Origin: Epilithonimonas sp042695135
GTDB lineage: Bacteria > Bacteroidota > Bacteroidia > Flavobacteriales > Weeksellaceae
Direction of reading: 5' to 3'
Length of the DNA: 64,000 bases
Assembly: GCF_042695135.1 (NCBI RefSeq)
Contig: NZ_CP170547.1
Span: 1,798,001-1,862,000 of the forward strand
Shown here: piece after piece, positions 51,568-59,198 of the stretch
Position numbering within the stretch: position 1 is the first letter of the stretch
Layout of the letters: every line of letters begins with the position of its first letter
Made by a program: the position numbers and the translations under genes
Notes under the pieces: model-generated
Seen by the model: only the letters and a program-made list of their open reading frames with translations
What the model was told of the DNA's origin: nothing
Databases searched by the model: none

Positions 51568-51813
51568 ATGAAAAAAGGAATTTTAGCGATCGCAGGTTTG
51601 GCCGCCATCGCCATCATCGCAAAAAAAGCACAAAAAAGAAAAGCATTCGTAAAAGGGATTTTTGACGAATATGATGTGAAAGAGAGAACACCATTTGGTT
51701 TTGCAGACAGAATCAGAACGATGAATGACGAGGAGTACAACTCGCTGAAAGATAAAGTGAGAGCACAATTCGGAAGAGGATGCTGCAAATCCAGAACTGC
51801 TGAAGCGGAATAA
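51568..51813 (+). CDS. Small membrane-anchored protein with a CC motif
   Basis: 81 residues: an N-terminal hydrophobic helix (KGILAIAGLAAIAIIAKKAQKRK), then a soluble part with NDEEYNSLKDKVRAQFG and a CC pair near the end (RGCCKS). No family is recognised. It has its own terminator. Function unknown. Confidence 0.7.
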   Translation: MKKGILAIAGLAAIAIIAKKAQKRKAFVKGIFDEYDVKERTPFGFADRIRTMNDEEYNSLKDKVRAQFGRGCCKSRTAEAE

Positions 51814-51841
51814 TTTATTAATTAAATTGTTATTGTTAGAA

Positions 51842-51871
51842 AAAAACGGGAAGTTATGCTTTCCGTTTTTT
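51842..51871 (+). terminator. Intrinsic terminator
   Basis: AAAAACGGGAAG, loop TTATG, CTTTCCGTTTTTT (one G-U pair). Confidence 0.7.
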
Positions 51872-51893
51872 GTTTTTAAACCGGCTAAATCGT

Positions 51894-51901
51894 TAAATTT
51901 G
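51894..51901 (+). promoter_or_regulatory. -7 box of the DnaJ-domain gene, four bases before its GTG
   Basis: TAAATTTG, exact TAnnTTTG. Start codon GTG at 51906. A leaderless message is predicted. Confidence 0.55.
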
Positions 51902-51905
51902 TTTT

Positions 51906-52550
51906 GTGAAGGATTATTATTACTTTCTCGGGATTCCTCAAAATGCTTCTGCGGAAGACATCAAAAAAGCCTATCGGAAATTGTCTCTGAAATACCATCC
52001 GGACAAGAATGAGAATGACAATTATTTTTCAGACAGATTCAAAGAAGTGAAGGAAGCTTACGAAACACTCACAAATCCTGATAGGAAAAGGCTATATGAC
52101 CAGAATCTCGGAAGCCAGCAACGCAACGTGAAAAGCATCCTGCCTCCGAAAATCAATAACTTCTCTGCCAGTAAAATTCGTGCTCAGAAAGATGAAGAGA
52201 TCACAATCTACTGGAATACTTATGATGCAGATCTTGTGAAAATTGTGCCTTTCGGATTGGAAAAACCAAATGGAGAAAGAACGATCAGAATCAAAGAATT
52301 TGACTCTCAGGGGAAGTTTCAGATCCTGCTTCATGCAACCAACACGGTTCTTCATAAAACGGTTGTTCAGGGAATTACAATTACGGAGATGTCTTCAGCA
52401 GAATCAGGTTTTGAACAAAAAGATTCATTAAATAATCCATCTGAAGCTTCCCAAAAACCTCAAAAAAAAGAAACCAAATCTAAAAGGCTGGTTTCTCTAC
52501 TTATATTTTTAGCAATTGCTGCGATGATCATCTGGATGATGCTTAACTGA
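51906..52550 (+). CDS. DnaJ-domain membrane protein (GTG start)
   Basis: 214 residues. J domain at 1-65: KDYYYFLGIPQNASAEDIKKAYRKLSLKYHPDKNE with the HPD motif. The middle (75-165) is a beta-rich region, and a C-terminal membrane helix (about 194-213, LVSLLIFLAIAAMIIWMML) tail-anchors the protein. There is no zinc-finger or C-terminal peptide-binding domain, so it is a specialised J protein that would recruit DnaK to the membrane. No ATG fits upstream; GTG is the only start that keeps the J domain whole. Its end overlaps the convergent Cys-rich gene by eight bases. Confidence 0.85.
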   Translation: MKDYYYFLGIPQNASAEDIKKAYRKLSLKYHPDKNENDNYFSDRFKEVKEAYETLTNPDRKRLYDQNLGSQQRNVKSILPPKINNFSASKIRAQKDEEITIYWNTYDADLVKIVPFGLEKPNGERTIRIKEFDSQGKFQILLHATNTVLHKTVVQGITITEMSSAESGFEQKDSLNNPSEASQKPQKKETKSKRLVSLLIFLAIAAMIIWMMLN

Positions 52551-52695
52551 TCTTTGCGCGACCAGGACATTTTTTGCAGCGTTTTCCTTTTTTGAATTTC
52601 TTACAGCAATTCTTTTTTCCACAATACATCTCTTCTGTATTTCCAAATGCTGGTGCAAGCGGTGCAATTCTAAATGCGATAACTGGCTGATTCAT
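52543..52695 (-). CDS. Small Cys-rich basic protein
   Basis: 50 residues from the ATG at 52695: MNQPVIAFRIAPLAPAFGN, then CGKKNCCKKFKKGKRCKKCPGRAK. Five cysteines in a lysine-rich tail suggest metal or nucleic-acid binding. The ATG is chosen because an exact -7 box (52701-52708) lies five bases upstream, so the longer open frame (to 52794) would start outside the transcript. Its 3' end overlaps the dnaJ-like gene by eight bases. No family recognised. Confidence 0.65.
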   Translation of the reverse strand: MNQPVIAFRIAPLAPAFGNTEEMYCGKKNCCKKFKKGKRCKKCPGRAKIS

Positions 52696-52700
52696 ATCTG

Positions 52701-52708
52701 CAAATATA
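52701..52708 (-). promoter_or_regulatory. -7 box of the Cys-rich gene, five bases before its ATG
   Basis: TATATTTG on the minus strand, exact TAnnTTTG; leaderless transcript predicted. Confidence 0.55.
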
Positions 52709-52755
52709 AAGTAATTTAGACTAATTACAAATAGAAAATAAAAATTACTTTTATT

Positions 52756-52812
52756 GTCTTCGAGAACCTCAGACCGACAAATTAGAATTGTCATGCTGAG
52801 GCTCTCGAAGAC
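52756..52812. repeat. Dispersed inverted repeat (TCGAAG family), copy 2
   Basis: 25-base arms GTCTTCGAGAACCTCAG... (52756-52780) and ...CTGAGGCTCTCGAAGAC (52788-52812), with a seven-base spacer and four mismatches. It touches the stop of the SGNH hydrolase gene and probably also works as its terminator. Related to 34498-34569. Confidence 0.8.
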
Positions 52813-53477
52813 TATTTAAGATATGGAGCCATTACTTTTGCCCAAAGCTGGTAACCTTCCGGTTTCATGTGGAGCATATCACCCAGGAAAATATCGGTTC
52901 TCACTTTTCCGTCGGCATCATTCATCACTTTGGTAATGTCAATATAATCTGTTCTTTTCTGAGTTTTAAGATAAGACTCAATCATTGTATTGACTTGTGT
53001 TACGATTGGCCAGAACTTTTCACGACTTGGCGAATATTTAATTGAAACATAAGCCACAGGAACTTTCGGGTATTTTGCTCTGATCTTTCCAAAGAATGTT
53101 TTGAACCTTTCAAAAACTTCTGCCGCTGTTGGATTATCCATTGCAACATCATTTTCGCCACAGTAAATGATGATCTGTTTTGGTTTGTAAGGATCAAGAA
53201 GTTCGTCTGTATAATTGTTCAGATCCAGTAATCTTGATCCGCCAAATGCACGGTTTACGATGGTTTTGCCGGGAAAATAGTTGCTGACATCGGTCCATTT
53301 TGTGAAAGAAGAACTCCCAACCAGTAGAATCGGCTTTTTCGGGATTCCGTTTGTCTGATCGATTTTTTTGAACTCCTGAATTTCTTTCCAGTAAGGTTTT
53401 TCCTGCGCGAAGAATAGGAGAGAATTAAGGATTAAACCAAAAAAGAAAAGTTTAAATAAATGTCGGTAAAGTCTCAT
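52812..53477 (-). CDS. SGNH/GDSL hydrolase, exported
   Basis: 221 residues with an N-terminal signal/anchor (to about 24, LLFFAQ). SGNH blocks: LLVGSSSFTKW (nucleophile Ser about 52), FGGSRLLD (Gly), YCGENDVA (Asn) and DMLHMKPEGY (Asp/His). It belongs to the lipase/acetylhydrolase group and probably removes acyl or acetyl groups from lipids or glycans in the periplasm. A single-gene unit, whose stop overlaps an inverted repeat. Confidence 0.92.
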   Translation of the reverse strand: MRLYRHLFKLFFFGLILNSLLFFAQEKPYWKEIQEFKKIDQTNGIPKKPILLVGSSSFTKWTDVSNYFPGKTIVNRAFGGSRLLDLNNYTDELLDPYKPKQIIIYCGENDVAMDNPTAAEVFERFKTFFGKIRAKYPKVPVAYVSIKYSPSREKFWPIVTQVNTMIESYLKTQKRTDYIDITKVMNDADGKVRTDIFLGDMLHMKPEGYQLWAKVMAPYLK

Positions 53478-53506
53478 AAGTTCTGAAATTTTGAAACTTC
53501 AAGGTA

Positions 53507-53537
53507 CAAAAAAACAGCTGCCGGAAGCAACTGTTTT
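53507..53537 (-). terminator. Intrinsic terminator of the first endonuclease gene
   Basis: On the minus strand AAAACAGTTGC, loop TTCCG, GCAGCTGTTTT (one mismatch) then T-run. Confidence 0.7.
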
Positions 53538-53563
53538 CTGAGTTTTATAATTTGTTAAGAGTA

Positions 53564-54628
53564 TTAGTCTACGATAAATTTTGTGTTCAATTCACCTGTT
53601 TTCAGGATATAAATTCCTTTTGGTAATTTGTTAATCGTAATTGTATTTCCGTTTTGGAAAGGATTTTCAATCGTTTGTACGTTTTGACCAACCATATTGT
53701 AAATCATCGCTTTGCTGAATTTCTTAAGATCTTTATCGCCTGTCACGTAGATCACATTTCCTTTTACAGGATTCGGGGCAATGCTTAGGTTTTTAGAGAA
53801 AGAGGCATCATCTACAGCCAACGGTGCTGCTCCCCAGATTGTCGTTACCCATTCCGGATGATCGATAAATGGATTTCTGTTGCCCTGATAAGCGTAAACT
53901 GCAGTATTTCTGTCGATTTCTTTTTGAGAAACAGGATCCTGCTGATTCCATCTTAACAACATGGACAAGAACGGTTCTGCGAAAACCTTGGTTTTACTTC
54001 CGTCATACATATCATAAGTGAAGCTCTGGATCTGATTCTCATATCTTGTTGCAAAATAGAAATAGATTCTTGCAAGATCACCTTTGAACTCATTGATTGG
54101 CTCAAAAACAGTTCCGGCATATCCGTTAAGTTTACTGCTTCCTAATTTGGATCCGTTCTGGGAAGTCCAGCTGGCTGTACCAACTTCTCCGTATGGCCAG
54201 TTGCTTCTTTTGCCATTTACATAACCATCCGTTGGCAAAAGGTGATTGTAATCATTGTGCATTGGCGTAGCATCATTGAACGTCGATTTTGGAATCGTGT
54301 GTTCTCTGTTGTAGCAAACACCTTCACCACTGTAATTACCACATTGGTTGGTTGCGATCGTATATTTGTAAGGATCTGTACCGGTTGGATTTTCAGAATA
54401 GACGTCCAGAACGCTGTTATCATTCTCATAGTACTTGTCTCTGTCTGCAGATGCAAATACATTCCAGTTATAGCCTTTGTCCTGATGACCGTTGGTTATG
54501 ATTTGACTGACTTTAGTTTTCAAAGCAAAACCAGTAAGTCCGGCTGTTCCGTCGTAATATCCTGTTGGAATCTGCGCCAGACCTAAACCGAAAAGGCTTA
54601 TCGAAAAAAGAGAAATTATTTTTTTCAT
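53564..54628 (-). CDS. Secreted endonuclease I with T9SS sorting domain (copy 1)
   Basis: 354 residues. Signal peptide to about 18 (GLAQ). Residues 20-260 form an endonuclease I (EndA/NucM) domain: CYNREHTIPKSTFNDATPMHNDYNHLLPTDGYVNG carries the active-site His/Asn for Mg2+. From about residue 278 comes a T9SS sorting domain (LSIAPNPVKGNVIYVTG, ending in GELNTKFIVD). It would be released to the outside to degrade DNA for nutrients. A paralogue lies just upstream, with a nearly identical sorting domain. -7 box at 54647-54654. Confidence 0.94.
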   Translation of the reverse strand: MKKIISLFSISLFGLGLAQIPTGYYDGTAGLTGFALKTKVSQIITNGHQDKGYNWNVFASADRDKYYENDNSVLDVYSENPTGTDPYKYTIATNQCGNYSGEGVCYNREHTIPKSTFNDATPMHNDYNHLLPTDGYVNGKRSNWPYGEVGTASWTSQNGSKLGSSKLNGYAGTVFEPINEFKGDLARIYFYFATRYENQIQSFTYDMYDGSKTKVFAEPFLSMLLRWNQQDPVSQKEIDRNTAVYAYQGNRNPFIDHPEWVTTIWGAAPLAVDDASFSKNLSIAPNPVKGNVIYVTGDKDLKKFSKAMIYNMVGQNVQTIENPFQNGNTITINKLPKGIYILKTGELNTKFIVD

Positions 54629-54646
54629 TAAATTAAATTAGGACGC

Positions 54647-54654
54647 CAAAGGTA
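54647..54654 (-). promoter_or_regulatory. -7 box of endonuclease copy 1
   Basis: TACCTTTG on the minus strand, exact TAnnTTTG, 18 bases before the start. The equivalent site of copy 2 (55927-55934) reads TAACTTTA, one mismatch. Confidence 0.5.
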
Positions 54655-54833
54655 TTAAATAAATTAAAAAACAAAGTATTAAGTTCTTAACAATAGAGAT
54701 TAATAATTACTCATAAATAAATATTTTTCTCTGATATTAATTCAAACTAAGGTTGTTATGATTGTAAATAAAAAAAAGGCAGAGAATAATCCCTACCTTT
54801 TTAGTATAATAAATTTCTATTAATTACTTTATA

Positions 54834-55910
54834 TTACTCAATAATAAACTTAGTGTTTAATTCTCCTGTTTTCAGGATATAAACACCTTTTGGTAAGTTG
54901 TTTAAAGTAATAGTATTCCCGTTTTGGAAAGGATTTTCGATCGTTTGAACGTTTTGTCCAACCATATTGTAAATCATTGCTTTGTTGAATTTCTTCAGAT
55001 CCTTGTCACCAGTTACACTGATTACATTACCTTTTACAGGGTTTGGAGCAATGCTGAGGTTTTTAGAAAAAGAGGCATCATCTACAGCTAGCGGAGAAAC
55101 GCCCCATATTGTAGTAACCCATTCCGGGTGATCGATGAAAGGATTTCTGTTTTTCTGATAAGTGTAAGCAGCATTGTTTCTTGCAATTTCTCTCTCAGAA
55201 ACCGGATCCTGCTGATTCCAAAGCAGCATAAGATTTAGTTCCCAATCTGTAAGACCTTTATTCACATTGCTTGTGTTAAGAATGTTTCCACTGTCAAAAC
55301 CTGATAATTTTGTCTGATATCTTGTAACGAAATATAAAAGAACTCTTGCAACATCACCTTTGAACTCATTGATCGGTTCGAAAACAGTACCAGAATAGCC
55401 AGGCGATGTATTAGACCCTACTTTTGATCCGTTTTTAGAAGTCCAGGAAGGACTGGTTACTTTGCCATAAGGATAGTTGCTTCTCATTCCGTTCACTTTA
55501 CCGTCGGTTGGCAAGATATGCTGGATGTCAGAAACCATTGGGCTTGCTTCGTTAAAAAGACTTTGTGGGATAGAGTGCTCTCTGTTGTAGCAATCGCCTT
55601 CTACAGAATAGTTTCCACATTTTTTTACACCGTGTGTGTAGTTGTAAGGATCTGTTCCTGTTGGGTTTTCAGAGTAGATGTCAAGAACGGTTCCATCATT
55701 TTCATAGAATTTGTCAGTATCGGTTGTTGGATAACCGTTGTAAAGATTATCATAACTTTTGGTTACATAACCTGCGGTGATGATCTCACCAAGTTTTGTT
55801 TTCAATGCAAATCCGGTAAGTCCGGCCGCACTGTCATAATAACCTGTTGGTATCTGTGCACTCGTGATGCCAAATAATCCAACAAATAAAATAAGGATAG
55901 ATTTTTTCAT
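54834..55910 (-). CDS. Secreted endonuclease I with T9SS sorting domain (copy 2)
   Basis: 358 residues, with the same layout as its downstream paralogue: signal peptide (ITSAQ, to about 19), endonuclease I domain with CYNREHSIPQSLFNEASPMVSDIQHILPTDGKVNG, and a sorting domain from about residue 282. The catalytic halves differ at many sites (an extra segment near residue 65, YNGYPTTD), but the last 115 residues, from NPFIDHPEWVTTIWG on, are nearly the same in both. This suggests gene conversion or strong selection for the export signal. A weak hairpin separates the two genes. Confidence 0.94.
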   Translation of the reverse strand: MKKSILILFVGLFGITSAQIPTGYYDSAAGLTGFALKTKLGEIITAGYVTKSYDNLYNGYPTTDTDKFYENDGTVLDIYSENPTGTDPYNYTHGVKKCGNYSVEGDCYNREHSIPQSLFNEASPMVSDIQHILPTDGKVNGMRSNYPYGKVTSPSWTSKNGSKVGSNTSPGYSGTVFEPINEFKGDVARVLLYFVTRYQTKLSGFDSGNILNTSNVNKGLTDWELNLMLLWNQQDPVSEREIARNNAAYTYQKNRNPFIDHPEWVTTIWGVSPLAVDDASFSKNLSIAPNPVKGNVISVTGDKDLKKFNKAMIYNMVGQNVQTIENPFQNGNTITLNNLPKGVYILKTGELNTKFIIE

Positions 55911-56071
55911 TTCAAAAAATTAGGGCGTAAAGTTAAATTTAAAATTCTAAATTTTTAATTGTAAATATATATTTTAAGTAAAATTTAAGATGATGTAATT
56001 TTTTGTTAATTTAATTTCAGACAGATCTTCGGTAAAAACTTAGAATTCATAATCGAAAATTCTTAAACTTA

Positions 56072-57274
56072 TTATTTCTCAACAAGATATCTTTTGTTGA
56101 TTTTAGAAAAAAGAACAGAAATAATAAGTCCAAAAAATAGTGCAACTGCAGAAACAATTATGTAATTGAAACTTTCAATTTTCACAGGGAAAGCCAGATT
56201 CTCACTCGCTTTGAAAAAACCGGTATTGATCTGTGTAAAACAAATGGCCGAGCCAATCAAAAGCCCGCAAACAATCCCGAAAAATACAATCAATAATCCT
56301 GTGAAAAAGTAAGTCAATCGCAGATCTTTTTTACTGAATCCCAATGCTATCAAAGCCTTTGCCTGATCTTTTTTATCAAGCTGAAGAATCGTAATTGCGC
56401 CAGCCAGATTAAAAGTTGTAATAAAGATTACCAGCCCGAAGATCAGATAGATCATCAGTTTTTCTGTGTTGATCATTTTCCAGAACGCTGCATTTTCTTC
56501 AGATTTGGTATTGACTATAATCTTATCTCCGAATTCTTTTGTCAGATTAGCTTTAATAAAATCTGAATTGACCGGATTTTTAAGTTTAATAACGATTTGA
56601 TAACAAGCCGTTTTCGGAAGTCCAAGAAGTTCCTGAGCCAATTCTATAGGTGCAATAATATAGTTGTCAAGCTGGTCATTTCCCGGAAAAATTCCGCTGA
56701 CGTAGATGTCTTTTTTATTAAAAATATCATTTTCCTGCTGGATGATTCCTTTTCCTGCTTTAGGCATCAGGATCGTTGCAAAGTCCTGGCTGGAGTTTAC
56801 AGGAAGAGATAGTCTGTTGTCCAGACCGTTTTCCATAATAACCTCATTGTTATATTTGAACTCGGGATATTTACCGTAAAAGATACTTTCGTTAATAGGA
56901 TTCACGTGCGTGTAAACAGAGTCCACACCGCGCAGATAAGCAATTTCGCCATTGTCTTTATATCCCAGATATACTTTCTCCTCAATGACTTTAGAAAAAT
57001 TGGCAATATCAGCATTCTTACGAAGTGCATTTTCTATCTTATCAATATTGGGAATTACTTTTCCTGTTTTGCTTTTAATAGTAAGATCCGCGTGCAGATT
57101 GGCAATCATATCTTTGTTAAGTTCCTCCAGACCGGAGAAAACCGAAATGATAATGAACATGGCAGCCACAGCCGCCACCATTGCAAAAGCTGCCAGCCAC
57201 GTAATAAACGTAACTGCCGTACTTCCTTTTTTTGAAACAAGGTATCGCGATGCTATGTAAAAAGCATTTCTCAA
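56072..57274 (-). CDS. LolC/LolE-FtsX-type ABC permease
   Basis: 400 residues with four membrane helices: one near 20-50 followed by a large periplasmic domain (about 55-270), then three at about 275-295, 320-345 and 368-392. This is the MacB/LolE permease layout. The N-terminus FYIASRYLVSKKGSTAVTFITWLA matches LolE-like proteins of Bacteroidota, which move lipoproteins from the inner membrane with an ATPase (LolD) encoded elsewhere. It follows rbfA by 12 bases, a conserved pairing in Flavobacteriia. Confidence 0.9.
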   Translation of the reverse strand: MRNAFYIASRYLVSKKGSTAVTFITWLAAFAMVAAVAAMFIIISVFSGLEELNKDMIANLHADLTIKSKTGKVIPNIDKIENALRKNADIANFSKVIEEKVYLGYKDNGEIAYLRGVDSVYTHVNPINESIFYGKYPEFKYNNEVIMENGLDNRLSLPVNSSQDFATILMPKAGKGIIQQENDIFNKKDIYVSGIFPGNDQLDNYIIAPIELAQELLGLPKTACYQIVIKLKNPVNSDFIKANLTKEFGDKIIVNTKSEENAAFWKMINTEKLMIYLIFGLVIFITTFNLAGAITILQLDKKDQAKALIALGFSKKDLRLTYFFTGLLIVFFGIVCGLLIGSAICFTQINTGFFKASENLAFPVKIESFNYIIVSAVALFFGLIISVLFSKINKRYLVEK

Positions 57275-57286
57275 TAGTTCGGGAAA

Positions 57287-57646
57287 TTAAAGAATTGGAT
57301 TGTCGCCTTCGCCTTTCAGCTCTCTTTCGATGCGCTCTACATCATCCAGACTTGTGTCGATATAAAAGGCCAATTGAGGAATAATACGCACTTGTTTAGA
57401 CATTTTTTGCCCGATATAATTGCGGTAAAATGAATTATTGGTATTGATTTCCTTCATAATCGGCTTGCGCAATTCTGCAGGGAAAATGCTAAGGTATATT
57501 TTTGCGATGCTGAGATCCGGCGTTACCTTCACATCAGAAACCGATACCATAAAGCTCTGTTTGCTCTCTGCTGCCTGTTTGCGGAAGATTTCTGCCATAT
57601 CTTCCTGAATGATCTGCGCTACTTTTCTTTGTCTGTTACTTTCCAT
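57287..57646 (-). CDS. rbfA: Ribosome-binding factor A
   Basis: 119 residues of the KH-like RbfA fold: NRQRKVAQIIQEDMAEIFRKQA, FMVSVSDVKVTPDLSIAKIYLSIFP and PQLAFYIDTSLDDVERIERELK. It assists maturation of the 30S subunit (16S 5' end). It begins a two-gene unit with the LolE-like permease. A -7 box lies only nine bases before its ATG, so little or no leader is expected. Confidence 0.96.
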   Translation of the reverse strand: MESNRQRKVAQIIQEDMAEIFRKQAAESKQSFMVSVSDVKVTPDLSIAKIYLSIFPAELRKPIMKEINTNNSFYRNYIGQKMSKQVRIIPQLAFYIDTSLDDVERIERELKGEGDNPIL

Positions 57647-57655
57647 AAATGCTGC

Positions 57656-57663
57656 AAATTTAG
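57656..57663 (-). promoter_or_regulatory. -7 box of rbfA, nine bases before the ATG
   Basis: TAAATTTG on the minus strand, exact TAnnTTTG. Confidence 0.55.
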
Positions 57664-57730
57664 TGTTTTTGTTTTGAATTTAGGAAAAGCATCTTGACGT
57701 TCTTCGATCGCTTGCAACATATTAAATTAT

Positions 57731-57850
57731 TTGGACAGCTTTTCCGCCTTCCGTTCCCGCTTTTTTTGTCATTGCGAACGAAGTGATGTCATTTGTTGAA
57801 ATTTTCTGCGATCGCAATGGCAAAAAAGAGCTTCACTCAAGTCGGGCTGC
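57731..57850 (+). repeat. Dispersed intergenic repeat, family A, copy 3
   Basis: Left end TTGGACAGCTTTTCCGCC then TTCCGTTCCCGC; right end GAGCTTCACTCAAGTCGGGC then TGC. The interior holds GTCATTGCGAACGAAGTGA and GCGATCGCAATGGCA, a second palindromic sequence nested inside, absent from the other two copies. Confidence 0.75.
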
Positions 57851-57894
57851 AGATTCTACGTTAAACAACTTTCGGCATAAAAACACAATTTTGT

Positions 57895-57940
57895 CATTCC
57901 GTAGGAATCTCGACAGCTTCGTTTAGATGCCTACGGAATG
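57895..57940. repeat. Palindromic intergenic element (CATTCCGTAGG)
   Basis: Perfect 11-base arms CATTCCGTAGG (57895-57905) and CCTACGGAATG (57930-57940) around 24 bases. It adjoins the family A repeat; together they fill most of a 398-base gene-free stretch. Nothing else is seen in 57941-58044. Confidence 0.7.
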
Positions 57941-58044
57941 CAAATTATATGTCAAATTCAATTAATTATAATTACAGAACGCTCAGCTTATTGGCTTTTA
58001 AAGCATTAAAATCAAAAATATTTAGCGCCTTTGCGATAAAAATA

Positions 58045-59198
58045 TTACTGCATTAACCAGATCAGACTTGCCTTCAATTCCCATTTCCAGTAACTTTCGG
58101 AGTGTGTTCCGTCTTCGTCTATTTTTACAACGATATTCTTTTCAGGAACCGATTTTTCTTTTAATAATTGATCTATGTTTTCAATTTCCGGAACCATCGT
58201 TTCATCTTCATTTTTCCCTGCTACAAAATAGAATCTGGAATTCTTGAGATTGTTTTTGTTAATATTTAGATACATTTTCAGATCATTGGAAACAAACCAA
58301 AATGCCGGGCTGAAAATCCCCGATTTTCCGAAAACATTCGGATATTTTGCAGCAGCGTAAAGCGATATCAAACCGCCCATCGAGCTTCCAAGAATGATTG
58401 TTTTCGCTGGTTGTTTCTGAGTTCTATAAGTTTTGTCAATGTATGGTTTCAGTGTTTTTGCAAGAAATTCTACGTACAGATCGCCTTCTCCCTTTGTTTT
58501 GTATTTTTCATTATTCCACGGCGAATATTCTGCCAGGCGTTTTTCATTGCCATTCTCAATCCCAATGACGATGGCAGATTTTCCGGTCTCTTTGTAGATT
58601 TCATTCAGAGTTTCATCCACGCTCCATTCTCCGGAAAAACTTGTGAAATCATCAAACAAATTTTGTCCGTCGTGCATATAGATCACGGGATATTTTTTCT
58701 TCGAAGTTTCGTAATCGGGTGGGAGATAGATCCAGATTTTCGCGTTGTATTAAGTTGGGGAATAGTAAAATTTTCACTCAATATTTTGACGTTAGAAGCT
58801 ATCGTATGCTTTTTTTCTTTTGGCGTACTCCAACCTCCGATTTGTATTTCTACAGTATTTGACTTATCAACATTTTCTAAAACCCGATTTTGGATCGGAT
58901 TTCCATTTTTATCAGCTTCGGAAAAATCCCAGCTGCCTTGTGTAATTTTATATTCAATTTTTTGAGTCTGATCAGGAATTACCAATGTATAGAAACCTTC
59001 CGTATTTTTCTTAAATTCAAAATTCGGGTCATCAGCTTTCCATCCATTGAGATTTGAGGCTAGAAAAAGTCTTGCATTTTGATGACTATTCTCCGGAATA
59101 TGTATGATTTTAAATGTAATCTGAGAGCTCATCATTGCAAATATCAAAACAGAAATTATAGAAAATGATGTTCTGAAAACAAAGAAATTAATTTTCAT
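58045..59198 (-). pseudogene. Enterochelin-esterase-like hydrolase with N-terminal glycogen-binding-like domain, split by a 1-base deletion
   Basis: Frame one (59198 to 58683) encodes a signal peptide, a beta-sandwich (FKIIHIPENSHQNARLFLASNLNGW, AMPK/CBM48-like) and SENFTIPQLNTTRK, then goes out of frame. Frame two (58686 to 58045) continues with VIYMHDGQNLFD, ILGSSMGGLISLYAA (nucleophile Ser), and EDGTHSESYWKWE (His). Adding one A to the run of four (58737-58740, T on the + strand) gives KIWIYLPPDYETSKKKYPVIYMHDG, exactly the esterase_D link. So one base is missing. It overlaps the upstream esterase gene by 11 bases. Confidence 0.87.

Noticed and set aside
52696..52794. Longer start for the Cys-rich protein
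   Set aside because: The extension crosses the promoter box and part of an inverted repeat.
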